A stretch of 64,000 bases of DNA, from the NCBI GenBank assembly GCA_948474755.1, contig CAOLHI010000397.1, forward strand, positions 310,001-374,000, written 5' to 3'. How positions within the stretch are numbered: position 1 is the first letter of the stretch; every line of letters begins with the position of its first letter. Under the pieces are notes generated by a model. It saw only the letters and a list, made by a program, of their open reading frames with translations. It was not told where the DNA came from and did no database searches. The translations under genes and the position numbers were made by a program. This DNA comes from Ctenosaura bakeri. Lineage: Eukaryota; Chordata; Lepidosauria; Squamata; Iguanidae. Positions 42,421 through 55,172 of this stretch are shown in pieces.

Positions 42421-44049
42421 TGGAGGGATAGCGTTTTGTCCTGTAACTCACATCTTGGGCCAGTCCTGTATATTGCAGCCTAAATTCAATTGTTATAGCC
42501 AAGTATAGTAGCCCCACTAAATTAATGTGAGTGACATAGATGTTGATATGTTAAGCTCCCATTGCTTCAGTGAATTTACTCTACTTGGTGCCAGCATGTG
42601 AGTTTAGGCCTAGGACAGGACCAATGCTAGTCTTAATTAGATAAGGGGGGGGGTTAAATGACTGTTGGAAAAGTCTAGAGAAACAATAGATTTGCGATTT
42701 TTTGGAACTTTAGATGCGTCATTTAAATAGCCCTTCGCTCCTTCCTTCCTTCCTTCCTTCCCTTCCTTCCTTCCTTCCTTCCTTCCTTCCTTCTTTCCTT
42801 TCTTTTTCAAAAATTAAAACAAATACAAACCAAAGCTCATACAGAATGTTTTAAATACACAGCTTATATCCACAAAATAGATCTCTTCCTTCCTTTATGT
42901 CTTTTCTGCCTGATCTTTTCTCATTTTAGAACCCCCCCCCCGGCTTTTTGGACCTGAGATGGCCAACTGTTCCACCCTTATCTCTCTAAGCATCGACTTT
43001 ATATAAAGTTCAAAAGTGATGAAGTGCACTTTTGCATTTTTCTCCGCATCCGTTTGACTGTGAGGATTGGTTTGTCAATGATCTATAAGCCTATGGCATT
43101 TTTTCACGTTTAATCATACATCTCTCTGTACCTGTGGCATTTTACAATTGGGACAGGCGCCACACTTGCATTTACAAGTCATATAAAAGTTGGTGAGTTT
43201 TAAGGGCAAGTCCATTTCTCTTTTCAAAAACATCAACAAAACCAATTGCGAGTGTTCTTGATGACTTGCTTCATAAAAAACATAATGATGGATGAATACA
43301 TGACCTGAACCATGCTGAATGTTTTAAGATTCTCTTTTTGAATCGTAGTTAGTCCATTTGGACTGTAAAGCTCTTTAGGAATAAAGACACTGGCAAATAA
43401 ACATCAAAAATGAACTTCTGCTCCCTCTCAGATGAATAAGGGATATTACAAGATGGATCAAATCTGCTAGAGCCTTCGGGCTGGGAGGGGAGAGGAGCAC
43501 AGAAAACAGCATCACAGGTGAGATGAAAAGGTGAAAGTGCAATGGGCAAACCTGTAACTGTGAGTTTGATCAGTCATCCATTATTCATTCTGTAAACAAT
43601 GAAGGAGTGGAGAAGCAGACAGACTTTCAGTAGCAAAGGATTAAGTTGTTGGATAATAAAGACATGGAAAATAAAAAAAATACAACAGAATTGGACATCA
43701 TTCATAAACTGGCAGAGGCTCTGCTAAAATGAATAAATAAGCCATGAATAATTCACCACTTTCATTAACTTAATTGGGCCATTCTATCAGGATAGACTTT
43801 CACATCACTTTCATGGTGAAACTTTTTGCTTTCAACTTGAAAGTTTTTGGCATACCCTCCCTCCCACACAATTCATGTTCAAAAGAAGTAATTTTGGAGA
43901 AATAAACATGAACCATTAATAATGCATCTACAGGACAGAAGTGTATCCAGACACATTCTCCATCAATTGAGACAATAGTGACTTGAGTATACTTTTTTGT
44001 AACAACAACAACAACAACTTCTCCCTCTCCCTCTCCCTCTCCCTCTTCC

Positions 44050-44086
<37 letters not shown>

Positions 44087-44530
44087 GGTAATTTTGGGAA
44101 GACCATTGTTGCTGGTGCAAAGAGAGTAGCTAGATGATCTGGAGGTTGTATATAGCCAGTGTGACTGGTTGTTCTTGATAGGCTTATTGACCAAATCCAC
44201 TTTTAAGGTCATTTGAGCTGTTGGCCATCAATACAGCTTGTGTTTATGAGTGCCGTCATTTAATCCCGTACTTATATCTGTTCAGAAGAGACGTATAGCT
44301 GCTCCTCTATGATATAATAGTTTTCATTATTAGTACTGTTATAATTATACACTGATATCAAGTGAAGCAGTATTTGTAACCAGAAGTTATATTGATATAT
44401 AGGTTTTGTCTTGAGTATTTGGACCACCACCAGCTCTCCAGGGTTTGAGACTAGCCTTTTCCCAGACCTAGCAGGAGCTTTCAGCAACTGAATTTGGGAC
44501 ATTTTGTATGCAAAACAGATGCTTTATAAA
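42421..44530. other. Unassigned sequence with microsatellites
   Basis: (CCTT)n at about 42739-42800 and a compound (CAA)n-(CTCCCT)n-(CTT)n tract at about 43999-44086. The latter produces a poly-Glu/poly-Lys-Arg frame on the minus strand that is not a gene. No other feature recognised. Confidence 0.5.
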
Positions 44531-45130
44531 TGAGCGACAGCCCTTCCCTAATAATATGGTGTTGCCTCAGCATTATTTCTTTGTGCTATTCTCGCTTGGC
44601 TCAGTTGTGTGACCCCAAATTCTTGTTTTATGAAAGATGGAGAAATAATATTAATAGGTTGTTCCATTGAACTAGAGTCAGACAACATTTATCGGAATCC
44701 AATCCATACAGGAACTAGTCCCTTGTGTTTTATCTTACTTATCTTCATCATAAATTGCTGCCTATTTCATTTATTATTTTATATTTTCTATACAAATAGA
44801 CCCTTGCCTTTGTTAAACAAAGCGAGGAATGAGGGCTTAATAGCTTGCATCTCCGGTCTGCAAGCAAAGTTGTTTCAGAGCAGAAGGATTGTTTTCCATG
44901 TTACTACTTGCTTTGAAAACTGTTGTACCTAGGGATGGCTTATTTACACAAGAAATACAGATAAGATATTTCTGAAGCAGGAACAGTATATCCTCATAAA
45001 ATTAGCCAGGCTTTGGCATTTCTAATTGAACTTATTGCTCTTGAAATCATGCCCAGCTCAAAATGGAACTGTTAATGTTAATATTATGTACAGAATATCA
45101 CTTCTTAGCAGGAAATAACTATACACAGTA
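44531..45130. other. Repeat-free stretch, possible conserved non-coding DNA
   Basis: Even composition, no repeat signature, including TTTGTTAAACAAAGCGAGGA and GTTGTTTCAGAGCAGAAGGA. Listed because it lacks repeat debris over 600 bp. No direct functional evidence. Confidence 0.2.
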
Positions 45131-47897
45131 CATTAAAATGGGTTAGGGAAGGTAGTCTAATAGTGCTATTCATATCTATTCAGATTAATAGGGTATATTC
45201 CCATCATACTTTCCCATTTGGCAGAGGGAAGAAGCTATCTCAGTAGATATTGGCTTGGATAATGTTGGGATCTTACAGTAGCATAGCCAGGGGTTATGTC
45301 AGTAGTGGGGCTATTTTCTCTTGAAATACAGACCACATAGCCACTTTCTGTGTGTTCGTGAGTGACGTTGCTTCTGGTTCCAGGAATTGGCCAAAATGTG
45401 ATCAGTTCTCACTGTCTAGGACAGTTGGGGAAATAGTGGGAAGAGCAGGGGGAGTCAAACAGTCACATTTTTGTGGTGTTTTGAACATTCAATTTGGGGA
45501 GGGTCTGGGGGCTACAAGTGTCCCCAGGCAGGCTTCAGGAGCTGTAAAACAGGCTCACAGGGCAGTACTATTACCACTTCTGCATTAATGGATGTAATTT
45601 TAAGATGCTGCATAAGGAGATATCCAGTATCTCTCTGTGCAAGTAGATTCTCATCAGTGACTTGGACACATTTCCACCTCACTCAGAGACTAGATGGCCA
45701 TGGAGTTGGATCCAGAAAGCTCTGCCATCAACAAGCTGGTTGCCTTCATCTCCCTAGCCAGCAGCCCAAACTGCTGCTAAGTATGCCGATGGAACTTCTG
45801 TGCTTCATGAGCTTTATATAGGATGTTGGCCATTGAGTATAATGAGGAAAAGGGAAAATTCATAGTAATTTGAATGATGAGCTGGTTGTTGCTATATTTT
45901 TGCCACTAGAGAAAAGAAGTGCAGGATTTTTGTTCCTTCCGCTCCAAAATAGCTTGGCTGTACCTGGGTATTGTGCAACTTCACTTATGGAAAGTAGTGT
46001 GATTTATTGTTTGGTCCCGGGAAAGGCAGTCCTGAGTGAGCCCTATTTCCACAAGAAGTGTGCTGAACCCCTCAACCCTCTGCCTATAGAGCCAAATCTT
46101 GCTCTCCTGGGGTCCTAATTTGCCCCTCTGGAATGTCCTAGTTGGCTATGCGTCCTTCCTTATGACACTCTCATTTGGTGGTTTCCCACCTTTCATACCA
46201 TCCCCCCAGTTCAAAAAGATTTTTCCTTCCAAAAAATTGAATTATCTCTCTTAAAACTTAGTTATTGGCATGAAGTGCTTGAGGCAAAAATATGCTGATG
46301 TTTTTGATCCTGCCTTTTTGCTGTGCCCACCACTAGACTGCAGCCCCTGAGAATTTATCTAAAGTTGAATTTGCTTCTCAAGCTGAAAGAAGTTGCCTGC
46401 TCTTGGTACATGGCACTGAAGTCTATTTCTCGGGCAAGATCTGGAGTAGAAACTTCTCTGTTCATCATTCAGCAAGAGTATGCTCTGAGGAGACATAATG
46501 TGGCCATTTTGCTCATAAAATTAAGGAGATGTAGTTCAGGTCAGTGTCTGGAAGTCCTCTGGCAATTTTCTGTATATTTTGATTTTGATCATGGAAGCAA
46601 ATGGGGATGGAGATAGGCTTAACCAGTACTACTAGCCACCATGTTGTGGTAAATAAATAAATAAGTAAGTAAGTAAGATGATTATTGAGAAGGCTTTTTC
46701 ATGTTGCTCTGTGATATAGCATTAAAAAAAATATGGAAGCAGAACTAGCAAGTCACAAGAACTTTCCATGACTGTGGTTTTGTTTGGTATTGGCTAGTAG
46801 TGGTATGGATTCTCCTTGTTACATATTTTTTACTGTGTCCATGAATAACACTTCCCAGAAAGAGAAGTTTCACTTTATAATAAGATACTGCACAAATTCC
46901 TTTTATTTGGGAGTTGGTCTCCCCACTCCTTGACCCTTTATCACCATAGGCTAACATCAGGGATCAATTTTGCCCCATGAATCATCCCCTGAGTGATCTC
47001 TGTATAAAAGTTTTGCTGCAGGAGCTCTCTCTCCACTATCAGAAAGGTCGGCTGGATAATGTGACACGCATTTTACTTTCAGCAAGCTTGTTATAGTAGC
47101 TCTGAATTTTTCATGAGTGCTTCAGTAACCTGTAGCTGAAGCTCTGGGGGTTTCCACCACAAAGAGGTGGATCGGCTTAGCTCTCACTTCCCATCTGGCA
47201 GTGGGTGACAGGGACAGTCAAGAGACTGCAGGAAACCTGAAGAACAAGGGGGTGGGGAGAGTTAATGTGGGACAGCCATTGTGAAGCATGAAAAGCGAAA
47301 CATGTGCTTCTTACATGGGCATGGATTTTGAGGCACTTGTTTATGTGGCAGGCTTAAAGTTTCGACTCATTTCACTTTCTGGCCATCAGAACAGCTGTCT
47401 TTTTGGCAGATAATCTACATAATAGAGACACTGATGTCCCATTTTGCCAAGCCTGAGGTCTCCAGATTCTTTTTTAAATTCTTCACCCCTTTGCTGTTTC
47501 AAACAATCTTTATCCAGATACTGTCTGTTTTGGGCTCTTCAAATACATTTAAGCTGGTGTCCTAGTGTTTTGAACTTTATTATTTTAAAAATATGCAACA
47601 GGAAAGATCAAGGTCTAATTACCATGGTATTATGCAATGATAGTATTGCTGCAATAGGACAGTATCCTCCATCATACCTGAGAGATGCAGATGAATTTAA
47701 GACCTGAGAACCCGCTGTGTGGCATACACAGATCTGTTCTTCAGTGGAGGGGAATGCTAAGGGGGATCAGAAAGATTGGCCATGGTTGCCCTACAGCATC
47801 TGTTGCCTGAGACAGATCCCCACTAATGGGTGGGCTAGCCCTTTGACTTTCTGATCTAAATTCATATTGGGTTGTACTAACATGATTTTTGTATCAA
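45131..47897. other. Unassigned sequence
   Basis: A short AAAT/AAGT microsatellite near 46650-46678. No exon-like frame, RNA gene or named repeat recognised in 2.8 kb. Confidence 0.4.
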
Positions 47898-48108
47898 TGA
47901 ACATGGTGTAGTGGTTTGAGCTTTGGACTATAACTGTGGAGACCAGCTCATTTTGTCATGGAAGCCCACTGGATGATCTTTAGCAAGTCACTCAGCCTCA
48001 GAGAAAGGCAAAGCAAATGACTTCTGAACAAATCTTGCCAAGAAAATCTTTACTTTAGAGTCACCATACATTGGAAGTGACTTGAAGGCACATGACAACA
48101 GCAAACAA
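47898..48108 (+). mobile_element. tRNA-derived SINE with BovB-like tail
   Basis: Head GGTGTAGTGGTTTGAGCTTT, body CACTGGATGATCTTTAGC and TCTTGCCAAGAAAATC, tail GTGACTTGAAGGCACATGAC then AACAGC. The B-box region is decayed (CAGCTCATTTTGTC). Confidence 0.82.
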
Positions 48109-49286
48109 AGAATGGGTTACTCTTCTTTGTCAATTTTATCATTTTAGAATGTTTTATTCAAACATCAAAAAGGGTTTTACAAAACAACTTTATTCATAAT
48201 CATATATGTCCCTTCGCATTTTTTAAATAACACACATGGGGGTTCCCTCTGGGTGTGTGTTTTACCCACGTGCTTTTTCAGTGTGCTTTCATGACTGAGG
48301 TCCAAAGGAGGCTTAACATTAAAGGTGTCTCTGGCCTAGATCCAACAGCAGCAGCATGCTTATACAACTCCTGGTTGTACAAGAAATTGCCGTTTTTCTA
48401 AGCATGTGTATGGAGGCAGCTGATAGTTCTCTGAGCAAACAGTTCCTTCAGTTTGCTCAGGTGATATAACAAGTTGGCTTACATGTCAATCAAGCACCTG
48501 ACCATAGCTCTACCCTCCATAACCCAGGAGGATCACTGATTGTCCCACAGGGAGTTCTGGAAGCTTTCAGCCAGATACTCATAGCAATACACCATGGCTG
48601 GAAAGACCTGTTTCCCCTTTGGTTACAGTGAGGATTCCAGTTAAATCTCAGAGGGGGAAATATGGTTGTCCGTGCTGCTCAAAAAGTCTCATGGCTCAAC
48701 TCTAGCTTCACTACACTATTCAACTTAATTCAGACTGTTTCCATTTACTTTTAAAGGCTTAACAGTAGGAGCGGGCAACACATGTCTTCATCATTGTGAG
48801 TCCTGCTGCCCTCACATTTTCTACCTGGCTGCTAAGATTCAGTGACATCATGGCAGGAAAGCCCAATTTTTTTTAAAAGGAGGTGCACACTTCCTGTGCA
48901 CCTTGTTTTAAAGGGGAAAAAGCAGGTTTTTGTTTTGTTTTGTTTTTTGGTCAGCAAAACTTTGAATGTTCAGCCCTTAGCAGGTCTAAAGGGGCAATGT
49001 GGATGTTCCTCTGTTACTGGAAGTTGCCCATCTCTTCTTGGGACCTATCAACCTAGCAAAGCTTTGAAAGGACTCCAGCCTCTCCTAGCTTGTGTGTTCC
49101 TCCTCATTAATAACTTTTGCCATCTTGACCACACTCTGATGTTGCTTGACCCATTTTTCACCTGGGAAATGTTTTTTGGAGGTATATCTACTTTTCTAAA
49201 AAGTTGAAGGTGCTAAAGAAAAAGGACTCACTCTCTTTCTCATTCTCTCTGTATACATGAAAAATTTAGTAAATGAGCAGAGCTTG
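48109..49286. other. Unassigned sequence with a partial ATACCCTCCAAC-family repeat
   Basis: About 49085-49190 repeats a piece of the 39309 element (CATTAATAACTTTTGCCATC then TTGACCACACTCTGATGTTG). A TTTTG run lies near 48932-48948. Otherwise nothing recognised. Confidence 0.45.
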
Positions 49287-49405
49287 GAAAATATAGAGTT
49301 GGAAGAGACCACAATGGCCATCAAGTCCAGCCCCCTGCCATGCAGGAACACATGTTCAAAGCACCCCCAGCAAATAGCAAATACAGCATCTGTTTAAAAA
49401 CTTCC
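49287..49405 (-). pseudogene. CR1-type LINE 3' tail fragment
   Basis: ATAGAGTTGGAAGAGACCAC then CATCAAGTCCAGCCCCCTGC, CATGCAGGAACACATG: the last ~110 bp of the CR1 3' region in reverse orientation. Confidence 0.8.
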
Positions 49406-49429
49406 ATACGTGGACAGAACTTGAAAAAA

Positions 49430-49565
49430 TAACTTTTTCACACTACAGTTCCCAGAATCCCTGAACAATCATGGACACTGTGAGGTGCAGTGCAAAATGG
49501 GATTCTGGGAGTTGTTTCAGAAAGCCTTCTCCAGCCCAAAACAACTGGAGGGCACAAGGTTGGTA
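49430..49565. repeat. Short inverted repeat (CTACAGTTCCCAGAATCCC family)
   Basis: TTTTCACACTACAGTTCCCA and GGGATTCTGGGAGTTGTTTC are inverted partners about 60 bp apart. Confidence 0.6.
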
Positions 49566-49978
49566 GTTGCTGCTCTATTACGGTATTGCAAAAGGGCACC
49601 CAAGAGCAAGCAGCGACAACATGAAACAGGTTGTATGCTTAATCCGAGGTAATAAAGCCCTGAACAGATGGTTAATTTTTCACTACTTCACAGGTGAAAG
49701 GCAGAATTTCTGCAAGACAATACAGGTTTGCTTCTGGCAATGAAAGGGCATTTTCGTGATGAAAAGTGCCAAGGCATCATGATATTTTTTACCCAGATGA
49801 ATGACTAGTTCTCAGCAATGGTTGGAGCATCCCCCTGGGTAGTGAAGCTGTCCTACCAGCTGCAGGTGACCCATTTGTGTCCTCAACAGGTGGGATGAGA
49901 AAACCTTCCTCTTCAGAATGGGACTTTGTCTAAGCAGCTATAGTCTTTCTGGATATGGGGGGCTTATCCCATGTTACT

Positions 49979-50417
49979 GGCCCTTTTCGCATGGGCTTTC
50001 TCTTGCAAAATAGCCCTGTGAGCCTCGCAGGAGTGGGAGCGTCACTCTGCACGACGCAGTCCCACTTCCGCGGCGCCCACGGGGCTGAAGCGGCGCGAGC
50101 GCGGATTTTTTTATTTTCGGCTTGAAGAGAAAATAAACGGTGCTCACGCAAGGCTCCCGGCGGCGTCCCGCAATTACTGGAGTGCGGAGCGCCGTCGCAG
50201 GCGGGCCTGTCGCGCTTCCTCCCCGCTTCTGCCCCTGCGGCGCCTACAGCTCCCAGGGGGCTCTGCGGAAGCTGGAGGCATGGCTGAAAAGTGCCCGTCG
50301 CGCAAGAAGGCTCCACGTGTGGTAAGGAGGCGGGGGGAAGCGGCGGCATTGAAGGAGAGGGTTCTCGCGTGAACCGCCCTCCTCCATCGCGCAAGCGCTG
50401 GCGCTGCGAAAAGGGCC
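49979..50417. mobile_element. GC-rich non-autonomous DNA transposon posing as a CpG island
   Basis: GGCCCTTTTCGCA at 49979 and TGCGAAAAGGGCC ending 50417 are perfect 13-bp inverted repeats enclosing CpG-dense DNA. The flank ACT/ACT offers only a weak duplication. The internal frames of up to 154 codons are GC artefacts. Ends resemble those of 26278-26698, 59737-60202 and the foldback family. Confidence 0.78.
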
Positions 50418-50718
50418 ACTGACTTGTTCCTTAGTTTGTTCTGCTGGGTTGACTCCTGGTTCCCACTTGCCAGCTGCTTACACACTATCTGCCTCCAGCC
50501 ATTCTGAAATGGTCTGCTGCAGATCAAATTTTCCCAGATCTGAAAAGTGGGCTGCAGTAAGCAGGTCTGGCAAAGTGTACAGAGTGGAACATTTCCCAGC
50601 ATGTCAGGTTGTTTCAGATAAGAAGCCTGACCAAAGGGGCCACTTAACAGAAGAGTAGTTTTGTAGCAAAGAATAGTTAATATAATTATACTGGCTGTGA
50701 TCCTATGTTGCTAACTTA

Positions 50719-50920
50719 GGCCATTTCTACACTACACTGTTAGAATGCTATTATTCCACTTTCAACATCCCGTGGAATTCTGGGGTTTGTAGTTTACTGA
50801 GGCCAAAGAGTTCTCTGGCTGAGAATTCTAAATGCCCCTCCCTAAACTGCAAACCCCAGGATTCCATAGTATGTTCAAAGCGGAATGATAGCATTATAAC
50901 AGTGTGGTGCAGAAATGGCC
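50719..50920. mobile_element. Foldback element, long asymmetric form
   Basis: 202 bp with GGCC ends. Inner arm X reads GGAATTCTGGGGTTTGTAGT then TTACTGAGGCCAAAGAG; arm Y reads GCCCCTCCCTAAACTGC then AAACCCCAGGATTCC. This is the clearest copy for showing that palindromic forms are arm Y plus inverted arm Y. Flanks TAACTTA and ACAGTTA are partly inverse. Confidence 0.92.
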
Positions 50921-51589
50921 ACAGTTACGAGTATGCAACTAAATATCATCTTCTGGCCTGACACCCTCTGCAAAACATATGTTAACAGCCAGCAGCCTTA
51001 CTGAGTGATGGAGGTCTGTCCTGCTGCGCCCAGCAGGATGATGTCTCCAGCCCCTCCTGCCAGCAGTTTGTGGTACGATGAGGAATTGCAAGAGGAGTTC
51101 TACTTCCAGTTGTTGCAGCCTTCCTCACTGGAATGTGGGGGATGCAAACATCATCTTGCACTCCATTTCTTTGAGCAGCTTCTTGCAGTTTAAGGTGGGA
51201 TTTGGGTATGGGGGATCATGGCAAATGTTCCACGATCATGAATATGTAATATAACTAAATATGGACCAGCTACATATTTGTAACTGTAGGTTACAATTCT
51301 GGAACTGCAATATAGGATACCAGCCATTATCCATAGTTATGAGGAACCTGCCACACAGAGACCCAGTTGGCACCAATGCTGCTGTCTTTTCAGTGCAAAG
51401 TCAAACTATGGCTTTTTGTTAAAGCCTTGGGGGAGGGACTAACTGATTTTATCCATTTTCACATGAGTTATGATTTATATTATTTTAAATTGCTTTAACC
51501 CATTTTGAATTGTCTTAAGTGTTAAATAGTTTAATATTCTTTTAGTTCTTTAGAATCATTTTTATTATTTTAAACCAATTTAAACTGAT
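50921..51589. other. Unassigned sequence, possibly a decayed LINE tail at the end
   Basis: About 51410-51589 (AAAGCCTTGGGGGAGGGACT then TTATTTTAAATTGC) resembles L2-type 3' UTR. The rest is unassigned. Confidence 0.35.
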
Positions 51590-52850
51590 TTCTATGGATA
51601 ACATAGACTTCCAAAAAGACAAATATATGGGTCCTATAGTAAATTTAAGGTATGCAGATGACACTGTGCTGCTAGCAGAAAATGGCAAAACTTGGAACAA
51701 TTGCTGAAAAAAGTCAAGGCAGAAAGTGCAAAGGCAGGTTTACAGCTGAACATTAAGATAACAAAAATAACGACCACAGATGACTTAAATAACTTTAAAG
51801 TGGACAACAAAGACATTGAAATAGTTCAAGATTTTTTGAACTTTGGCTCAGAACAGAGAAATCAGAAGACTAGGACTTGAAGGGCAGCTACGAAGGAACT
51901 AGACAAGATCCTGAAGTGTGAAGATATATGATTATGTTAGGCTTGAAATTTGGGGCTCTGTAATTTGCTATAGAGTTGATGTGTGTTACCAATTAACTGT
52001 GACATTAATTGACATTCTAGACACACAGAGCTCATCAAACAACCTTGCTTTAGAATTGTTTATTCTGCTGTGCTCCTGTTTATAATCAGTACTTGCAAAA
52101 AGAAGGACAATGTGAATGTGAAAGATGTCTTTGAGAATGATCTAGGATGTAACAGGGTCATGTAGACTCAAGAAGTTAAGTTTTTTCTTTTCTGTAAGCA
52201 TTCTTAATATAAACATAAAAATGGTATAAAAAGGGAACCCTGAAAGAATAAATCATCCTTCCTGGGATCCTTCGGCCAAAGTTATATGTGTGTGTGTGTC
52301 TTTCTTTCTTTCTCTTTTCAACCTTCCTACCTTGTGTTTGGGGGTTCAAGTCAGCTCTGTGTCCATCTGGGGATACGGTGAGGTGTGGCTTGTTTATCCA
52401 CTCTAACAATTAAATACTAAAGTTAGGATTGTCCATGCCATAGTATTCCCAGTTTCTACGTATGGTTGTGACAACTGGACAGTAAGGAAAACTGATAGGA
52501 CGATAATCAACTCAGATGAAATGTGGTGTTGGAGAAGAGTTCTACTGAAACTGTGAACTGCTAAAAAGACAAATGAGTGTCCTAGATAAATCAAGTCTGA
52601 ACTCTCATTAGAAGCCAAAATGATTAAGCGGAAGCCATTGTACTTTGGGCAAACATGAGATGACTTGGCTCATTAGAAAAGACTTTAAAGCTTAACAAAG
52701 TAGAAGGCAGTAACAAGAGGAAAACTGCATTACAGATAGATAGATTAAATCAAGGAAGCCATAGCCCTGAATTTGTAAGACCTAAGCATGACAATTGATG
52801 ACATTCATAATGTCACCATAGGTGGGAGTCAACTGACAGTAATTAACAAC
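51590..52850 (+). pseudogene. BovB/RTE LINE remnant containing the RT YADD motif, split by an LTR
   Basis: Translation NLRYADDTVLLAENGK (YADD at 51651-51662), then ESAKAGLQLNIKITKI is the RT palm and downstream region of BovB/RTE. After an LTR insertion at 51935-52408 the element resumes as VRIVHAIVFPVSTYGCDNWT and MWCWRRVL, ending near 52850 with GGTGGGAGTCAACTGACAG then TAATTAACAACAAAG. Several stops and frameshifts. Confidence 0.9.
51935..52408 (+). mobile_element. Solo LTR with 4-bp target duplication
   Basis: 474 bp beginning TGTTAG and ending CTAACA (perfect terminal inverted hexamers). ATTA at 51931-51934 is repeated at 52409-52412, and removing the insert rejoins the BovB sequence. 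Contains TATAAAAA at 52225, AATAAA at 52248-52253 and a T/C- and GT-rich region after it. A 4-bp duplication is typical of gammaretrovirus-like ERVs. No internal genes remain, so it is the product of LTR-LTR recombination. Confidence 0.92.
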
Positions 52851-55122
52851 AAAGCTGATTTTACTGTATGATGCCCTGCACAGAGGTAGGGCAAGATATA
52901 AATATCTAAATAAATAATAATATAGAACAGCAGTCTAGCCAACTGCCTCAAACGAAGCACAGGTTCATCTATTGTTGGAATCAGAACACAACAATCCTAT
53001 CTTGTTACACACCACAGTCTTGCAGGCCAGCCTATACACTAGTGGAGAGAAACATGCATCATTTCAGAAGTTGTTGGACTGGAACACCTGGCTATCCTCA
53101 GTATTGGCTGTGTTAGCTAAGACCACTGGGAATTGCAATCCAGCTACATCTGGAGGGCTGCCTGATTCCCACCCTTGCTTTATAACAATGCCTTATCAGT
53201 CTTCTGCTTTCATTGTCCTTTCTCTCCCTGTTGATTTGGAACTCTTGTATCTTTCACAGCACCTATGGCAGTAATTTTGGGACAATACTTAAGTTACAGA
53301 ATACTATACAGTTCCTTGAGTCAAGAACAATGCTTCTCAAAATGGTGGTCCAGAGCCCAGTGCCAGTCCACCAGCCATTGGCTGTCATTCCCTGTCAAAT
53401 TTGCAGGAAAAGAAAAGTAACAGTTGCAGTCAGTGGACACAAATATGGTACCAGCTCCTGGTATACTGACAAAAAATGATTGCCAGCCACCCACAGTGAA
53501 GTAATTACAGGAGTCTTACAGCACAGAACATGGCCAATACTTGGTTGTGACTCTGTCTTTTAGGGGAAGATTAGATAGCTGTGTGATCAAGAGTTTTTTT
53601 TTTTTTAATGTGTATGTTTGCAAATTTTAGGGTTACCACAAGCATACTGATACACAATGGCCTTGTTTCAGCTTCTTTTCTGTTACCACTCACCTTCTGA
53701 GTTTGAGAGAAGGGGTGAGTGTTGTTGCATCTCCCACCATTCCCACTGGCTGTGCTCAGTAGGACTGATGGAAGTTGCAATTCTCTCCCCTTTATTAAAG
53801 AAAGCGATGTTTAGTCTTACCATTATTAGAAAGATATAGAAAATGTCACTTCATATTGGTATTTGTATGCATAGTAATACTTATCATTTTAAAAAAATCA
53901 TCAACAAAAAAGGTTCTATGACTTTTGATCTAGTAAGTTCACATGCCAATTTGCTCTGAGTCCTTCTTTACATAAACACAGTCTGAGAATGGATGCTTTC
54001 ATACAGAGTTGTTACTAGGTGTCAGATACATATTTAATGTGGTTTCATTATATCCTATAAATGTTGGCATTAGAATCATCTCCCCAGGGGATGTGTGTGA
54101 ATAAGAGAATGAGAAAATGATGAACAAGCCTAGCACACGTCCCCTTGACTTCATGATAAAAGCCAGCATCTCCCCGTACAACACCTGTTGCTAGAGCTGG
54201 GTTAATTACTTTTCATTGTCGTCAACTGCCTGAAATATTTATTGCCCTGACTGATAATTTCCCCCAAATCTGAAGTGCAACACCCAGAAAAACAACAAAG
54301 TCCTCCAGTTTGGAGTGTGTGAGTGCATGTGCGTTTTTCTGAATGTTAAAGTTCACACATTTAGTTTTAAGATGTGGCTCAGGATAAAGACAAATGCGAA
54401 AGACACTTAAACATTTCTATGGAAAATGATGGTTTAGATGTGTGTGTGGGGGGGAGTCAATATTCTATTAGAGAGATACCAAGTTGTTACACAGGTGACA
54501 AACTGCTATGGAGTACAGAAGAAACAGTTGCACAGTTCCATTCCATAGGCAGCCTGTTAGCCCTGGAGTGTCATTCAAAGTTCTAGAGCTCACATTGGGT
54601 GGGATCTATTTCGGAGCCGGAAGAAGGGGTCAGTATCATCAGCTATCTCCTGAGACTTACATGCTATCAGGTGTCCACTGGAAACTCTGCTAATCCTGCT
54701 GGAGCTCCTCTTTGCTGTTACTTTCTGTTCACCTGCCCCCTCTGAGCATGACAAGACTGCAAGGAGCAAGGCAGCTTCCTTTCCTCTTTCTTTTTGCCTG
54801 TGCAATGTCATTGATGGCATTAAGAGGAAGACCGCAGATATATGGGGTCCAGTCACAGTGACAAACTTAGAGGCAAATCAGATGTCTTTTGAAATGTTGG
54901 ACTTCAACTCCCATCATCCAGCATGGGGATGCAACAACCATCAAAGTTTCCTCACCCATCATTCAGTATGGGGAGGCAAGGACATCAGGTCCAAGGATTA
55001 CCTTTGACCTCCTGACCTCTGTGGTATGCATTTGCCTGTTTTTCAAAATCCCAAGCCTCTTCCCCACTTAAGCTAATACCCTGTTCAGGGCATGCTTCTG
55101 TGGACAGACATATATACAAATA
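52851..55122. other. Unassigned sequence with decayed short repeats
   Basis: About 52855-52925 resembles an L2 tail (ATGATGCCCTGCACAGAGG then TAAATAAATAATAATA). About 53065-53190 and 53715-53790 carry the GGACTGGAACACCTGG/CATTCCCACTGGCTGTG short repeat. No gene recognised. Confidence 0.45.
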
Positions 55123-55133
55123 GAGTGTGTGTG

Positions 55134-55170
<37 letters not shown>
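55123..55170. repeat. (GT)n microsatellite
   Basis: Around 20 GT units with a TATATAT interruption. Confidence 0.9.

Positions 55171-55172
<2 letters not shown>

Noticed and set aside
43800..44212. Minus-strand protein with poly-Glu and Lys/Arg-rich runs
   Set aside because: Entirely produced by the compound CTCCCT/CTT microsatellite at about 43999-44086.
49930..50602. Protein-coding exon in the GC-rich block at 50 kb
   Set aside because: The block has perfect terminal inverted repeats and is better explained as a non-autonomous transposon.
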